Positions 17,133 to 26,240 of a stretch of 64,000 bases of DNA are shown in pieces. The notes below the pieces were generated by a model that saw only the letters and a program-made list of their open reading frames with translations, was not told the origin of the DNA and made no database searches. The DNA comes from Shewanella mangrovi. GTDB lineage: Bacteria > Pseudomonadota > Gammaproteobacteria > Enterobacterales > Shewanellaceae. The stretch covers positions 164,742 through 228,741 of the forward strand of contig NZ_JPEO01000006.1 in NCBI RefSeq assembly GCF_000753795.1, read 5' to 3'. The stretch's first letter is position 1; every line of letters begins with the position of its first letter. A program made the translations under genes and the position numbers.

Positions 17133-20100
17133 TGCACAGCTCCTTCGGCGGCTTGACGTTGTTGCAGCATGGCCGCAATAGGATCAGCTTTAGGCTTCAC
17201 AGTTTGCAGCTTGCGGGTTTGTTTGTTGATGATGTAGCGGTTGGCGAACAAGCCGAGCACTTCCGATTCTGGATTCGGGAACGCGCCCAACACGCTGATA
17301 TCATTGTTTTCACAGGCATCGAAAATCTTCTTCACGTTGCTGTGGTGTAATGTACCGAGTTCGTCAATCGGCCAGTGAATGGTGACGTTGGCTTTTCCGC
17401 GCAGCAGGCGGGTAAAGGCCAGCAGGAACTTACACAAAATCAGATACGCCATACCGTGACTGGAAGATTCATTGAGCTGGCGATCGGTACGGATCACCAA
17501 ATCAGAATTGCCCTCTTTCAGACGTAGCTCGATTTCCAACAGTTTGGCAATACCGCCAGACAAAGCTGAACGGCCAATAATATCCAAGGCACGGCGCATG
17601 CTGTCGGTGTAATGCTCATCGGGCAATTTGCTAAAGCCATCGGCTTTCCAAGCACGGAAGGCTTTGACAAAGGTTTCCAGCTCAGGCCAGAACTCTAACT
17701 CACTGATACGCGAGCGAATGCGCACCGCAGAATCCGATACGCCGTCGAGGAACAACTCTTCACCGACTTCGCGAGTAATGCGCGCACTCTGCGACGCGAT
17801 GCGGCGGTCGATATCGGCCAGCACATCATAAAAGGCTGTCAAATCAACGCCGAAGATACGTCCTTGCTCGCGCAGCGCGGTGACCGATTGCGGCACCATC
17901 ACATTCAGCAGCTGTTCCAGCTCCGGCACCAGTTTGTGGTAATCGAGCAGACGAATGCCTTTATCGGTAACAAAGCTCGCGCCTTCGCGGGAACGTTCCC
18001 ACGTTTCTGACAGGCTGGAGCCTGATTTGCTGGCAATGACCTGATCGAAATGGTCGACATACTGTTTTACCGAGGTCAGCAGATGTTCGCGTTTTAGCAG
18101 TAACTCTTCGCCCTGACGCAGACGTTCACCGAGGTTACCCGGCGTTTCTTCAGCGGTTTTCGGCAGCTTCAAATCACTCAGCTTACGCAGCAAACTGCGC
18201 AGCTTGGTGAGGAACTCTGAGGCTTCTACCTGCGCCGCGTCCGACTGCCGTCGTGCCGCTTCCAGCTGTTGGCGTTTATGTTTCACTTCATTGGCGCGTT
18301 GTTTGAGCTGCGCGTCTAAATCGGCCACAGCCTGCTTGGCTTTGGCTAAATCCGTCACCAGTTTCGGTTTACGTGCCAACCACACGTGTTGGTACCAATC
18401 GTCATAACGCAATACATCGCTACGACGCTGCTCAGCACTGGCAATCTGTCCATCCAAATCACGCATCTGGCGCTTCAGCGAGACGATGTCATCTTCGTTA
18501 ATGCCACGCGATTTCAGCTCATTGCGATACCAGCTTTCACAGGCTTTTTGTTCCTCTTTGGCGCGCTCGCGGCGTTGATTAATGCTGTCACGCAGCTGCT
18601 GTAACTGCTGCTCGATTGCGCCAGTGACGTCTTGCCAATAGACCTGCTTTTCCATGCGCGCTTCCAGCGCTAACTCTTTTTGCTGCTCCAACCAATCAAG
18701 ATGTTGGTTATTGAGCTGCTTCATTTCATGGTCAAGCTGCGTCAGCTGTTTGCCAGCTTGCGCTTTACGCTCGGCCAGCGCTTTATTGATCTCGGCTTGG
18801 GTGTTGCGGCGCTCTTCAAACAAGCGGCGCACGTCATCGCGCAGGTTTTTATAGCTGGTGCGCGCAAAGGTCAGCTCGCGATTAAGTTGCTCCAGCGCAC
18901 TGTTGGCTTCGACGAGCTGTTCTTCCGCTTGCTCTTTTAGTTCTTTGGCATGCGTCAACGCTTCTTCAGCACTCGCCAGACGCGTACGCAATTCAGTTTC
19001 ACTGGCTGCGTAAGCCGGCACGTCAATCGCTTTCAGATCCAACTGCAAACCAAATAACGACTCGGTCGCTTCACCTGTGACCGGATGCAGATCGGTGCGA
19101 TACAACAATTCAGGATTAATCACCCGCCCCAGTTGTTGCTCCCAGCCGGGTTGTTCTCGACGCAGAAACTCCAGCAGCGTGTGTGACTGCGGGAACAGCA
19201 TCTGCTTGATCTCTTCCAGCTCATTCTGACGATCATTAACACGCAATGACGCCAAACGCAGTGCTTCGCTAGCCTGCTCGCGCGCCGCTTTGAATTTACG
19301 CTCGTCGCTGGAGAGACGTTCAACTTTGCTGTTGGCGGCTTCCTGTTCGGCGTCGGCGCGGTCAATCCGCTCGTCAAACACCGCCAACGACATCTTCTCG
19401 TCTTCGGTATAGGTAACGCTGTCGACCTTCATCTTCAACTCGGCGGCAGTGAGTTTTAACTCATATTGCTGCTGTTGATGACGCTGTTTACCCGCGTCTA
19501 ACTGCTCGCGCCAGTAGCGATCCAACTCGGCCATATCGTCGCTGGCCACTTGCTTTTGCTTATCGAGCGCTTCACGCTGTTCATCTTGTTCGCGGTGCAG
19601 TTTCTCCAGTTCGCGGTTGAGCTGCTCACCAATTTTACTGCGGCGGGCATTATAGGCCGCTTCCACGTCTTGGTGTTTTTCGGTCAGCAATTTGTGGCGT
19701 TCAGCCAGATTGTCTAAATCGCTGCGCCAGTGCGGCAACTGCTCCAGATTGGCTTTGGCTTGCTCGATGTCGGCATCCAAATAGGCCGCTTGCTGGTTTT
19801 CGATGCTATCGAGTTCATGCTCAAGGTTATTGGCATCACCTTTGGCAGCCGACAGCTCCAAGCTCAATTCATCACGCTGCTCTTTCCACTGCTCATCGAG
19901 CATTTTCAGCTGTAGATTGAGTTCATTGGCGCGGTTTTGTTCAGCTTCAGCGCGCTCGGTTTGCAGCACTTCATCGTGGCGATAACCACCGGCTAAGCTC
20001 GCTAAGCGCAGTTCAGCCGCTTGCAGCTCGTTAAACTCTTGATCTAACTTTTCAAATTCTGGGCGGATTTTATCGAAGCCCGCAATCAACTGGCTCTCAC

Positions 20101-20806
20101 GGATCCATGCTTCAACACGCTGCGGATTGATGCTGGAAGTGGGCGGGTTGACACCGTCTTCTTCCAAAATAGCGGCGATCATCGACTTGATGGTCTCCAT
20201 CTTGCCTTCTTTGGAATGCACCGCTTTGGCGAGTTTTTCGATATGACGCAGTGAATGATCCGCTTCGCACAAGGAGAAGATACGGGCATAGTTGCGCAGC
20301 TCGGTGCGATTGGCGCCGGTACTTAGCAGGCTGCGATCGTTCTGGATAATGGCGCGAAATTCGCGAGTGTTGAGCTGATTAGTAAACGGCACATTGAGCT
20401 TGCTAAAGACACCGCGCAGCTCCGCCATGGGATAACACAGAATGGCATCACCATTACGGCTTTTAACGTAATCGTCCAGCTCAAAGCCTTTGGCCACGAA
20501 ACGATAGTTAACCCCTTTGCCATCGCCCGCTGACGCCAGAATCGCTTGATATAACAAGCCATCGGCTTTTTGATATTCATAGATGATATAGCTCGACTCG
20601 TGTGGCAGATACCAACGTTCAAAGCTGTCACGAGTGGATGGCACAACACGGCTGGGATATTCGCCGTAAAATACCGGTACCAGACGTTGTAAGGTGGTTT
20701 TGCCTGAGGCGTTAGTACCACAAATATTGGTGTGGCCATCTAAACGCAGCTCAACCACACCAGGAAGATGAGTATCAATCAGTATAATTCTGATAAGGCT
20801 TGGCAT
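17129..20806 (-). CDS. SMC-like ATPase, MukB/MksB-type, large coiled coil
   Basis: A 1225-residue SMC-class protein. Walker A is GTNASGKTT near residue 31. Coiled coils run from about 230 to 520 and 600 to 860. A short globular stretch around 545-585 (QLGRVINPELLYRTDLHPV) is the likely hinge. The C-terminal head has NESSSHGMAYLILCKF as the signature region and IHWPIDELGTLHH as Walker B. The overall form fits the large ATPases Pfam calls DUF3584 (from memory) and is close in design to MukB. It heads a B-E-F order operon; AAGGAT precedes the start. A role in chromosome organisation or in defence is equally open. No nuclease subunit (JetD/MksG) is encoded nearby. Confidence 0.78.
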   Translation of the reverse strand: MPSLIRIILIDTHLPGVVELRLDGHTNICGTNASGKTTLQRLVPVFYGEYPSRVVPSTRDSFERWYLPHESSYIIYEYQKADGLLYQAILASAGDGKGVNYRFVAKGFELDDYVKSRNGDAILCYPMAELRGVFSKLNVPFTNQLNTREFRAIIQNDRSLLSTGANRTELRNYARIFSLCEADHSLRHIEKLAKAVHSKEGKMETIKSMIAAILEEDGVNPPTSSINPQRVEAWIRESQLIAGFDKIRPEFEKLDQEFNELQAAELRLASLAGGYRHDEVLQTERAEAEQNRANELNLQLKMLDEQWKEQRDELSLELSAAKGDANNLEHELDSIENQQAAYLDADIEQAKANLEQLPHWRSDLDNLAERHKLLTEKHQDVEAAYNARRSKIGEQLNRELEKLHREQDEQREALDKQKQVASDDMAELDRYWREQLDAGKQRHQQQQYELKLTAAELKMKVDSVTYTEDEKMSLAVFDERIDRADAEQEAANSKVERLSSDERKFKAAREQASEALRLASLRVNDRQNELEEIKQMLFPQSHTLLEFLRREQPGWEQQLGRVINPELLYRTDLHPVTGEATESLFGLQLDLKAIDVPAYAASETELRTRLASAEEALTHAKELKEQAEEQLVEANSALEQLNRELTFARTSYKNLRDDVRRLFEERRNTQAEINKALAERKAQAGKQLTQLDHEMKQLNNQHLDWLEQQKELALEARMEKQVYWQDVTGAIEQQLQQLRDSINQRRERAKEEQKACESWYRNELKSRGINEDDIVSLKRQMRDLDGQIASAEQRRSDVLRYDDWYQHVWLARKPKLVTDLAKAKQAVADLDAQLKQRANEVKHKRQQLEAARRQSDAAQVEASEFLTKLRSLLRKLSDLKLPKTAEETPGNLGERLRQGEELLLKREHLLTSVKQYVDHFDQVIASKSGSSLSETWERSREGASFVTDKGIRLLDYHKLVPELEQLLNVMVPQSVTALREQGRIFGVDLTAFYDVLADIDRRIASQSARITREVGEELFLDGVSDSAVRIRSRISELEFWPELETFVKAFRAWKADGFSKLPDEHYTDSMRRALDIIGRSALSGGIAKLLEIELRLKEGNSDLVIRTDRQLNESSSHGMAYLILCKFLLAFTRLLRGKANVTIHWPIDELGTLHHSNVKKIFDACENNDISVLGAFPNPESEVLGLFANRYIINKQTRKLQTVKPKADPIAAMLQQRQAAEGAVQ

Positions 20807-21002
20807 AATTATCCTTATTGTTCAAAAAGATGACATTCCTTTTTGTGTTTTCTATGGCATCTTTTGCAAACGGTCTGAAGCCGCCCGTAAACGCAAGCTT
20901 ACTAAAGTAATCAAAAGCATTGATCTTGGCAACGCAACCGCCGCAGAACTGCCGCTCACGCAAGCAATTCCGCGAAAAATGTTACGTTAATGAAATGGAG
21001 GA

Positions 21003-21194
21003 TTAATCGGGCTTGAACAAGCCGATAACTTCACCGTTGGCTTTTTGGCTGACTTTTTGTTCAGTTTGCTGTTCGCGATAATCACACTCGACACATTCGA
21101 CAGTTTCAATACCGTTCTCTTTAAACAGCACAATGCTATCTACCGCGTTACATTTAGGGCACTTAGCACCGGCAACAAAGCGTTTTCTGGTCAT
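21003..21194 (-). CDS. yheV: YheV-family zinc-ribbon protein
   Basis: A 63-residue protein with two CxxC knuckles (KCPKC and ECVECDY) that form a zinc ribbon, preceded by the basic start MTRKRFVAG. It matches the YheV family (DUF2387) found beside yheS in gammaproteobacteria. The ATG at 21194 is chosen over 21239 because an AGG is correctly placed and the protein length fits. It is divergent from yheS. The function is not established. Confidence 0.88.
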   Translation of the reverse strand: MTRKRFVAGAKCPKCNAVDSIVLFKENGIETVECVECDYREQQTEQKVSQKANGEVIGLFKPD

Positions 21195-21346
21195 TTTGAG
21201 CCTGATGGTAATCAATTTGATAGCGCCATTTTGCCACATTCACCGCGCAAGCGGCAGCTTTTCATTCGCCGCGGCGCTAGCACTGGCTGCCGCGACTAAG
21301 CTATCATCGGCGCTTTAATTGCCTATTTGTAGAACCAGCGCTGTAG

Positions 21347-23260
21347 ATGATCACCATTTCCCAAGCAGAACTTATCCGTGGCAGCAAAACGCTGCTGAGC
21401 GAAGCCTCCATGACGCTTTATCCCGGCCACAAGGTGGGTTTAGTCGGCGCCAACGGCACCGGCAAGTCGTCGTTGCTGGCGTTAATCATGGGGAAACTGC
21501 AGTTGGACAAAGGGGAAATCCAAGTGCCAAGTCAGTGGCAAATTGCCACTGTGGCTCAGGAAACCCCGGCGTTGGATGTATCAGCGTTAGAATATGTGTT
21601 GGATGGTGACCGCGAATTCCGCCAGTTGGAGCAACAACTCGCCGTGGCCGAAACCAACAATGATGGCCATCAAATTGCTGAGCTACACGGCAAGCTGGAT
21701 GCGGTGGGCGGTTATAGCATTCGCGCTCGCGCTGGCACCCTACTCGCTGGCTTAGGTTTTAGCGAAGAGAAACAAAGCAATCCGGTGAGAAGTTTTTCCG
21801 GTGGTTGGCGTATGCGCCTTAACTTGGCCCAAGCGCTGTTATGTCGCTCGGATCTGTTGCTGCTTGACGAACCAACTAACCACTTAGACCTCGATACCAT
21901 GTTCTGGCTGGAAAGCTGGCTCAAGAGTTACCCCGGCACCTTAGTGCTCATCAGCCACGACCGCGATTTTATCGATGGTGTGGTCGATGAAATCATTCAT
22001 GTAGAAAACCAGCAGCTCAATTATTACAAAGGCAACTACAGTGCCTTTGAACGTATCCGCGCCGAGCGCATGGTGCAGCAACAGATTGCCTTTGAACGGC
22101 AGCAACGGGAACGCGCGCACATGCAGTCGTTTGTGGATCGTTTCCGCTATAAAGCCAGTAAAGCCCGTCAGGCACAGAGTCGCTTAAAAGCGTTGGAAAA
22201 GATGGCTGAGCTGATGCCAGCCAAGGCCGACAGCGAGTTCCATATGGAGTTTTTGGCGCCACTCGCGTTGCCCAATCCGTTGGTGGCGATGGAAAAAGTG
22301 GCCGTTGGTTATGGCGATACTACCATCCTGAATTCAGTGCATCTGAATCTTGTACCCGGAGCACGTATCGGTTTGCTGGGGCGCAATGGTGCCGGTAAAT
22401 CGACGCTGATTAAGTTGCTTGCGGGTGAACTACAAGCGCAACGCGGCAAGTATGAACCCAACCCCGGACTGAGCATTGGTTACTTTGCCCAACATCAGAT
22501 TGAATTTTTAAGCTTGGATGATTCACCACTGATGCACTTGCAGCGTTTGGCCCCAAATGCCCGCGAACAGGAGCTGCGTGACTTTCTTGGCGGTTTTGGC
22601 TTCCACGGTGATATGGCGTTAGCGCCAGTACGGCCATTCTCCGGTGGTGAAAAGGCGCGCTTAGTATTAGCGTTGTTGGTGTGGCAGCGCCCTAACCTGT
22701 TGCTGCTCGACGAACCGACCAACCACTTAGACTTGGACATGCGTCACGCGCTGACGCTGGCACTGCAAGGCTTTGAAGGTGCGATGGTGATTGTATCGCA
22801 TGATCGCCATCTGTTGCGCCTCACCTGTGATGATTACTATTTAGTCGACAATGGTGAAGTGGAAAGCTTTAACGGCGATCTGGACGATTATCACCAGTGG
22901 CTGCTGGACGCAGCTAAAGCGGCCAAATCGCAAGCCCAAACCGAAGTCGAAACACCGAAACCACAGCAGGACAAAAAACAGCAAAAGCGGATTGAAGCGG
23001 AACTGCGGCAGAAGCTGTCGCCGTTGAAAAAGCAGCAAAGTAAGTTAGAAACTGAACAGCAAAAATGTAATCAACGCTTAAACGAGTTGGAACAACAACT
23101 GGCTGATACCAGTTTGTATGAAGCACAAAACAAAGCCACCTTGACGCAAATTTTGGCCGAGCGCACACAACTGAGCCAACAACTTGAAGAAAGTGAGATG
23201 GAGTGGCTTGAACTGCAAGAGCAAATAGATGACATTGAAACGGAAGCATTCAATAGCTAA
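21347..23260 (+). CDS. yheS: ABC-F ATPase YheS
   Basis: A 637-residue cytosolic ABC-F protein without membrane segments. The first ATPase domain has Walker A GANGTGKSS, signature RSFSGGWRMRL and Walker B LLLDEPTNHLD. The second has GRNGAGKST, PFSGGEKARL and LLLDEPTNHLD. A charged linker lies between them and a coiled-coil C-terminal extension rich in Lys, Glu and Gln follows residue 520. ABC-F proteins bind the ribosomal E site and modulate translation. Its place before yheT, yheU and prkB matches the E. coli order. Confidence 0.95.
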   Translation: MITISQAELIRGSKTLLSEASMTLYPGHKVGLVGANGTGKSSLLALIMGKLQLDKGEIQVPSQWQIATVAQETPALDVSALEYVLDGDREFRQLEQQLAVAETNNDGHQIAELHGKLDAVGGYSIRARAGTLLAGLGFSEEKQSNPVRSFSGGWRMRLNLAQALLCRSDLLLLDEPTNHLDLDTMFWLESWLKSYPGTLVLISHDRDFIDGVVDEIIHVENQQLNYYKGNYSAFERIRAERMVQQQIAFERQQRERAHMQSFVDRFRYKASKARQAQSRLKALEKMAELMPAKADSEFHMEFLAPLALPNPLVAMEKVAVGYGDTTILNSVHLNLVPGARIGLLGRNGAGKSTLIKLLAGELQAQRGKYEPNPGLSIGYFAQHQIEFLSLDDSPLMHLQRLAPNAREQELRDFLGGFGFHGDMALAPVRPFSGGEKARLVLALLVWQRPNLLLLDEPTNHLDLDMRHALTLALQGFEGAMVIVSHDRHLLRLTCDDYYLVDNGEVESFNGDLDDYHQWLLDAAKAAKSQAQTEVETPKPQQDKKQQKRIEAELRQKLSPLKKQQSKLETEQQKCNQRLNELEQQLADTSLYEAQNKATLTQILAERTQLSQQLEESEMEWLELQEQIDDIETEAFNS

Positions 23261-23299
23261 CGAGTGCTGTAGTTCAATTATTAAGGCAGGGATAAGCAA

Positions 23300-23755
23300 G
23301 TGTTAGAGGAACGGGTATTTGATAGTTCGCTCTGGAGCGACGGCGAGCGGTTGTACAGCACAGTGCAAAACACCTGTATTACGCTGCAGGATGAGTACGG
23401 CTTAGCAGTCAATTTGCTGCTGTTGGCTATCACGCTGGACAAACGCACTATCGCTTTAGGGGAAGACTGCTGGCAACGATTGCAGGATGAGTTTAACAGT
23501 TGGCAGCAGCGCTTTTTAGCGCCGTTCAGACAGCTACGACGACTTTCAAAGACGCAACTGCAAGAGCAGGAATATCGCCGCATGTTGGATGTCGAGTTGA
23601 TGTTAGAGCGCAATGGTCAAAGACTTATTCTCAACAGGCTTAATCAAGACTGCTCTGTCTATCCTTATCAAGCGCCACACTGGAATCTCAACTGCTATCT
23701 GTCGATGTTTAATCTCTCAGCTGAACAGTTCCCCGAGTTACTCGCCGCCCGCTAG
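23300..23755 (+). CDS. TIGR02444-family protein
   Basis: A 151-residue protein that I recognise as the TIGR02444 (DUF2390) family: the N-terminal half reads LWSDGERLYSTVQNTCITLQ and later LPLLLLAI-type hydrophobic turns with WQRLQDEFNSWQQ. It has no known function. The start is GTG 23300, seven bases after AGGGA (23288-23292). It sits between yheS and yheT and is probably cotranscribed with yheS. Confidence 0.8.
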   Translation: MLEERVFDSSLWSDGERLYSTVQNTCITLQDEYGLAVNLLLLAITLDKRTIALGEDCWQRLQDEFNSWQQRFLAPFRQLRRLSKTQLQEQEYRRMLDVELMLERNGQRLILNRLNQDCSVYPYQAPHWNLNCYLSMFNLSAEQFPELLAAR

Positions 23756-23777
23756 ACGAATACCAGCAGCAGTTGTC

Positions 23778-23800
23778 GAAGCCGATATAGCATCGGCTTC
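23778..23800 (+). other. Perfect 9-bp hairpin before yheT
   Basis: GAAGCCGAT (23778-23786) pairs exactly with ATCGGCTTC (23792-23800) around the loop ATAGC. The T tract that follows is weak, so it is either an inefficient terminator or an mRNA-stability hairpin between the two genes. Confidence 0.5.
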
Positions 23801-23856
23801 ATGTTACACTCTCCATCAACTCTCTATTTGCTCTATCCACGGTAGCCACTGCCCGT

Positions 23857-24825
23857 ATGCCACAAACATTTAAAGCGCCCTGGTGGGCAAAAAATCCGCA
23901 TGTTCAGACCATTTTGCCCGTCATGACAAAACCGCCGATGCCGGCATTAAGGCGTGAACGGCTCGAACTCACTGACGGTGACTTTATCGACTTGGACTGG
24001 CTCAGTAACTGGCATGCTGAGGCACCGATTGTGATCATAGTGCATGGCTTAGAAGGCAGCGCTAAATCGCACTACGCAAGGCGCATGCTGCATCGGTGTC
24101 AGCAACAAGGCCTCAATGCCGTCGTGCATCATCATCGGGGCTGCTCAGGTGAAGATAACCGCTTGGCGCGTAGTTATCACAGTGGTGACACTGCCGATTT
24201 ACAGGCCACTTTAGCGCTGATTAAACAACGCTATCCACAACAGCCTTTACTGGCGGTAGGTTACAGTTTAGGCGGAAATGTCCTAGCAAAATATCAGGCT
24301 GAGCAACAGCAACATAGCCTGCTTCAGGCCGCAGTGGTCGTGTCTGCCCCCTTAGCGCTCGCCAGTTGTTCACGCAAACTGGAGCAAGGTTTTTCACGCA
24401 TCTACCAACGCTATTTACTTAAGCAGTTGCAGCAAAAAATGCGGCTGAAGCTGCAACGCCATCAGAGCATCACCAAGATGGATATCGCTGCATTAAACAC
24501 CTTCTATCGCTTCGATGACCAGATAACGGCGCCATTACACGGTTTTCGCGATGCGGACGATTACTACCAACAATCCAGCGCAAAACCACTCATTGCTCAA
24601 ATTTGCCAGCCAACACTGATTTTACATGCTGCTGACGATCCATTTATGAGTGAGGCGGTGCTATTAGATAGCAAGCAACTGCCAGCGGCAGTAGAGTATG
24701 AATTATGGCCCCACGGCGGCCATGTCGGTTTTATTAACGGCGGAACTCCATGGCGCCCGCAATACTATTTAGAAAGCCGAATTATCCAATTTTTACAGGA
24801 GCATTGTGATGTTAGTGCCTTTTGA
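23857..24825 (+). CDS. yheT: YheT-family alpha/beta hydrolase
   Basis: A 322-residue alpha/beta-fold hydrolase. The oxyanion region is VHGLEGSAKSHYA. The nucleophile Ser lies in AVGYSLGGNVLAKY, the acid in HAADDPFM and the His in PHGGHVGF. The N-terminal PWWAKNPHVQTILP is typical of the YheT/COG0429 group. The physiological substrate is not known; esterase activity is predicted. It overlaps yheU by 17 bp. Confidence 0.92.
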   Translation: MPQTFKAPWWAKNPHVQTILPVMTKPPMPALRRERLELTDGDFIDLDWLSNWHAEAPIVIIVHGLEGSAKSHYARRMLHRCQQQGLNAVVHHHRGCSGEDNRLARSYHSGDTADLQATLALIKQRYPQQPLLAVGYSLGGNVLAKYQAEQQQHSLLQAAVVVSAPLALASCSRKLEQGFSRIYQRYLLKQLQQKMRLKLQRHQSITKMDIAALNTFYRFDDQITAPLHGFRDADDYYQQSSAKPLIAQICQPTLILHAADDPFMSEAVLLDSKQLPAAVEYELWPHGGHVGFINGGTPWRPQYYLESRIIQFLQEHCDVSAF

Positions 24826-25063
24826 CGCGCTGCAAAGCTTACCGCAAGCCACCCTCGACAATCTGATCCATGAATATCTGCTGTCGCAAATAGAAGATGG
24901 TAGTTTTGTTGAATTGGATAGCGATACCATGCAACAAGCAACCGCTAAATGCATGATGATGCTTAAGAAAAAAGAGCTATATGTGGAGTACAGTGAAGAT
25001 GATGAATCGATCGCGATCCGCAGCCGAGAGGAGATCTCACGCCGCACGCCGATCAGCGAATGA
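24809..25063 (+). CDS. yheU: YheU-family (UPF0270) small protein
   Basis: An 84-residue protein with the YheU signature: MLVPFDAL, LDNLIHEYLL, a conserved acidic patch, and KKKELYVEYSEDDESIAI near the C terminus. ATG 24809 is seven bases after AGGAG (24797-24801), better spaced than GTG 24806. It overlaps the end of yheT. E. coli YheU (72 residues) is slightly shorter. The function is unknown. Confidence 0.88.
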   Translation: MLVPFDALQSLPQATLDNLIHEYLLSQIEDGSFVELDSDTMQQATAKCMMMLKKKELYVEYSEDDESIAIRSREEISRRTPISE

Positions 25064-25172
25064 TTGACCTAGGCCGCACACTACCTTATAAGTTAATACC
25101 GCCTGATATGCTGTTTTACTCATAAAGCAGCGCATCTCCTCCCTCGCACATGCAAATTAAACGGTATAGAAA

Positions 25173-26102
25173 ATGTCTGTAAAACATCCGATTATCGCTG
25201 TTACAGGTTCCTCAGGTGCCGGTACAACGACAACCACAACTGCGTTTAGCCACATCTTCAGACAGCTGGGCATTAACGCGGCATATGTGGAAGGTGACAG
25301 TTTTCATCACTATACCCGCGCCGAAATGGAGGTGATGATCCGCAAAGCCAAAGCGGAGAATCGTAACATCAGTTATTTTGGTGCCGAAGCTAACGACTTT
25401 GCCCGTCTAGAGAAATGTTTTGTTGATTATGGCGCCTGTGGCGTCGGCGAAACCCGTGCTTATCTGCATACTTTTGACGAAGCGGTGCCTTACAACCAGA
25501 TGCCCGGCACCTTCACCCAATGGCACCCACTGCCCGACGACACCGACATGCTTTATTACGAAGGGCTACATGGCGGCGTAGTCACGCCTGAGCATGATGT
25601 GGCACAACATGTGGATTTGCTGATTGGGATGGTACCAATTGTAAACCTTGAGTGGATCCAAAAGATTATTCGCGATACCTCGGAACGTGGTCACAGCAAA
25701 GAAAAGGTGATGGGCTCTATCGTGCGTTCGATGGAAGATTACATCAACCACATTACGCCGCAGTTTTCCCGTACGCATATTAACTTTCAGCGGGTTCCGA
25801 CGGTCGATACCTCTAACCCCTTTAGCGCCAAAGATATTCCTAGCCTAGATGAGAGCTTTGTAGTGATCCGTTTTCGCGGTATGGATAATGTCGATTTTCC
25901 GTATTACCTTCGCATGATCCAGGGCTCATTTATGTCACGGGTGAATACTTTGGTCGTGCCGGGCGGCAAGATGTCCTTAGCCATGGAGCTAATTTTGACT
26001 CCATTAATCCGCGAGCTCATGGAAAAACGTAAGGCCTGTTTAGCCATGGAAGCGTTGGAGGCACAGGCGCGAAATAAACCCGATCCACAGCCAGGCAATT
26101 AA
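25173..26102 (+). CDS. prkB: PrkB, phosphoribulokinase-like protein
   Basis: A 309-residue P-loop kinase-like protein. Walker A is GSSGAGTTT near residue 12. Later motifs include EGDSFHHYTRAEM, NDFARLEKCFVDYGACG, YYEGLHGG and MSRVNTLVVPGGKMSLAMELIL. It is the enteric PrkB, a phosphoribulokinase homologue of unproven activity; no RuBisCO is nearby, so it is not expected to act in a Calvin cycle. It follows yheU by about 110 bp in the conserved order before crp, but yhfA is missing between them. Confidence 0.92.
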   Translation: MSVKHPIIAVTGSSGAGTTTTTTAFSHIFRQLGINAAYVEGDSFHHYTRAEMEVMIRKAKAENRNISYFGAEANDFARLEKCFVDYGACGVGETRAYLHTFDEAVPYNQMPGTFTQWHPLPDDTDMLYYEGLHGGVVTPEHDVAQHVDLLIGMVPIVNLEWIQKIIRDTSERGHSKEKVMGSIVRSMEDYINHITPQFSRTHINFQRVPTVDTSNPFSAKDIPSLDESFVVIRFRGMDNVDFPYYLRMIQGSFMSRVNTLVVPGGKMSLAMELILTPLIRELMEKRKACLAMEALEAQARNKPDPQPGN

Positions 26103-26119
26103 TGTTGGATTAAGTCGTC

Positions 26120-26226
26120 ATCCGTATGCTGAGCAGCATCAGGATTTCGTTGAAATACTGATAGATGACATACTCAGCTATCCGGATTCCCCCACCACAA
26201 TCTGTCTGTTAACTGAGTATGTCATC
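26120..26226. repeat. Inverted repeats in the prkB / Sel1 convergent gap
   Basis: Two structures lie side by side. ATGCTG-AG-CAGCAT (26126-26139), flanked by ATCC/GGAT, forms a compact hairpin. A perfect 14-bp inverted repeat, GATGACATACTCAG (26164-26177) and CTGAGTATGTCATC (26213-26226), brackets 35 bases. Neither has a strong T tract. Confidence 0.6.
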
Positions 26227-26240
26227 ATCCCACTTAACGC

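Noticed and set aside
15280..20806. Calling the SMC-like operon a Wadjet (JetABCD) defence system
   Set aside because: No JetD/MksG nuclease is next to it, the gene order is ATPase-E-F and the F protein does not show the JetA pattern as I recall it. A condensin-like label is safer.
20775..20963. A minus-strand frame of 62 codons upstream of the SMC-like ATPase
   Set aside because: It overlaps the ribosome-binding site and start of the ATPase gene and lacks one of its own.
25173..26102. Evidence of a Calvin cycle from the phosphoribulokinase homologue
   Set aside because: PrkB of this type is common in non-autotrophic gammaproteobacteria and no RuBisCO gene is seen.
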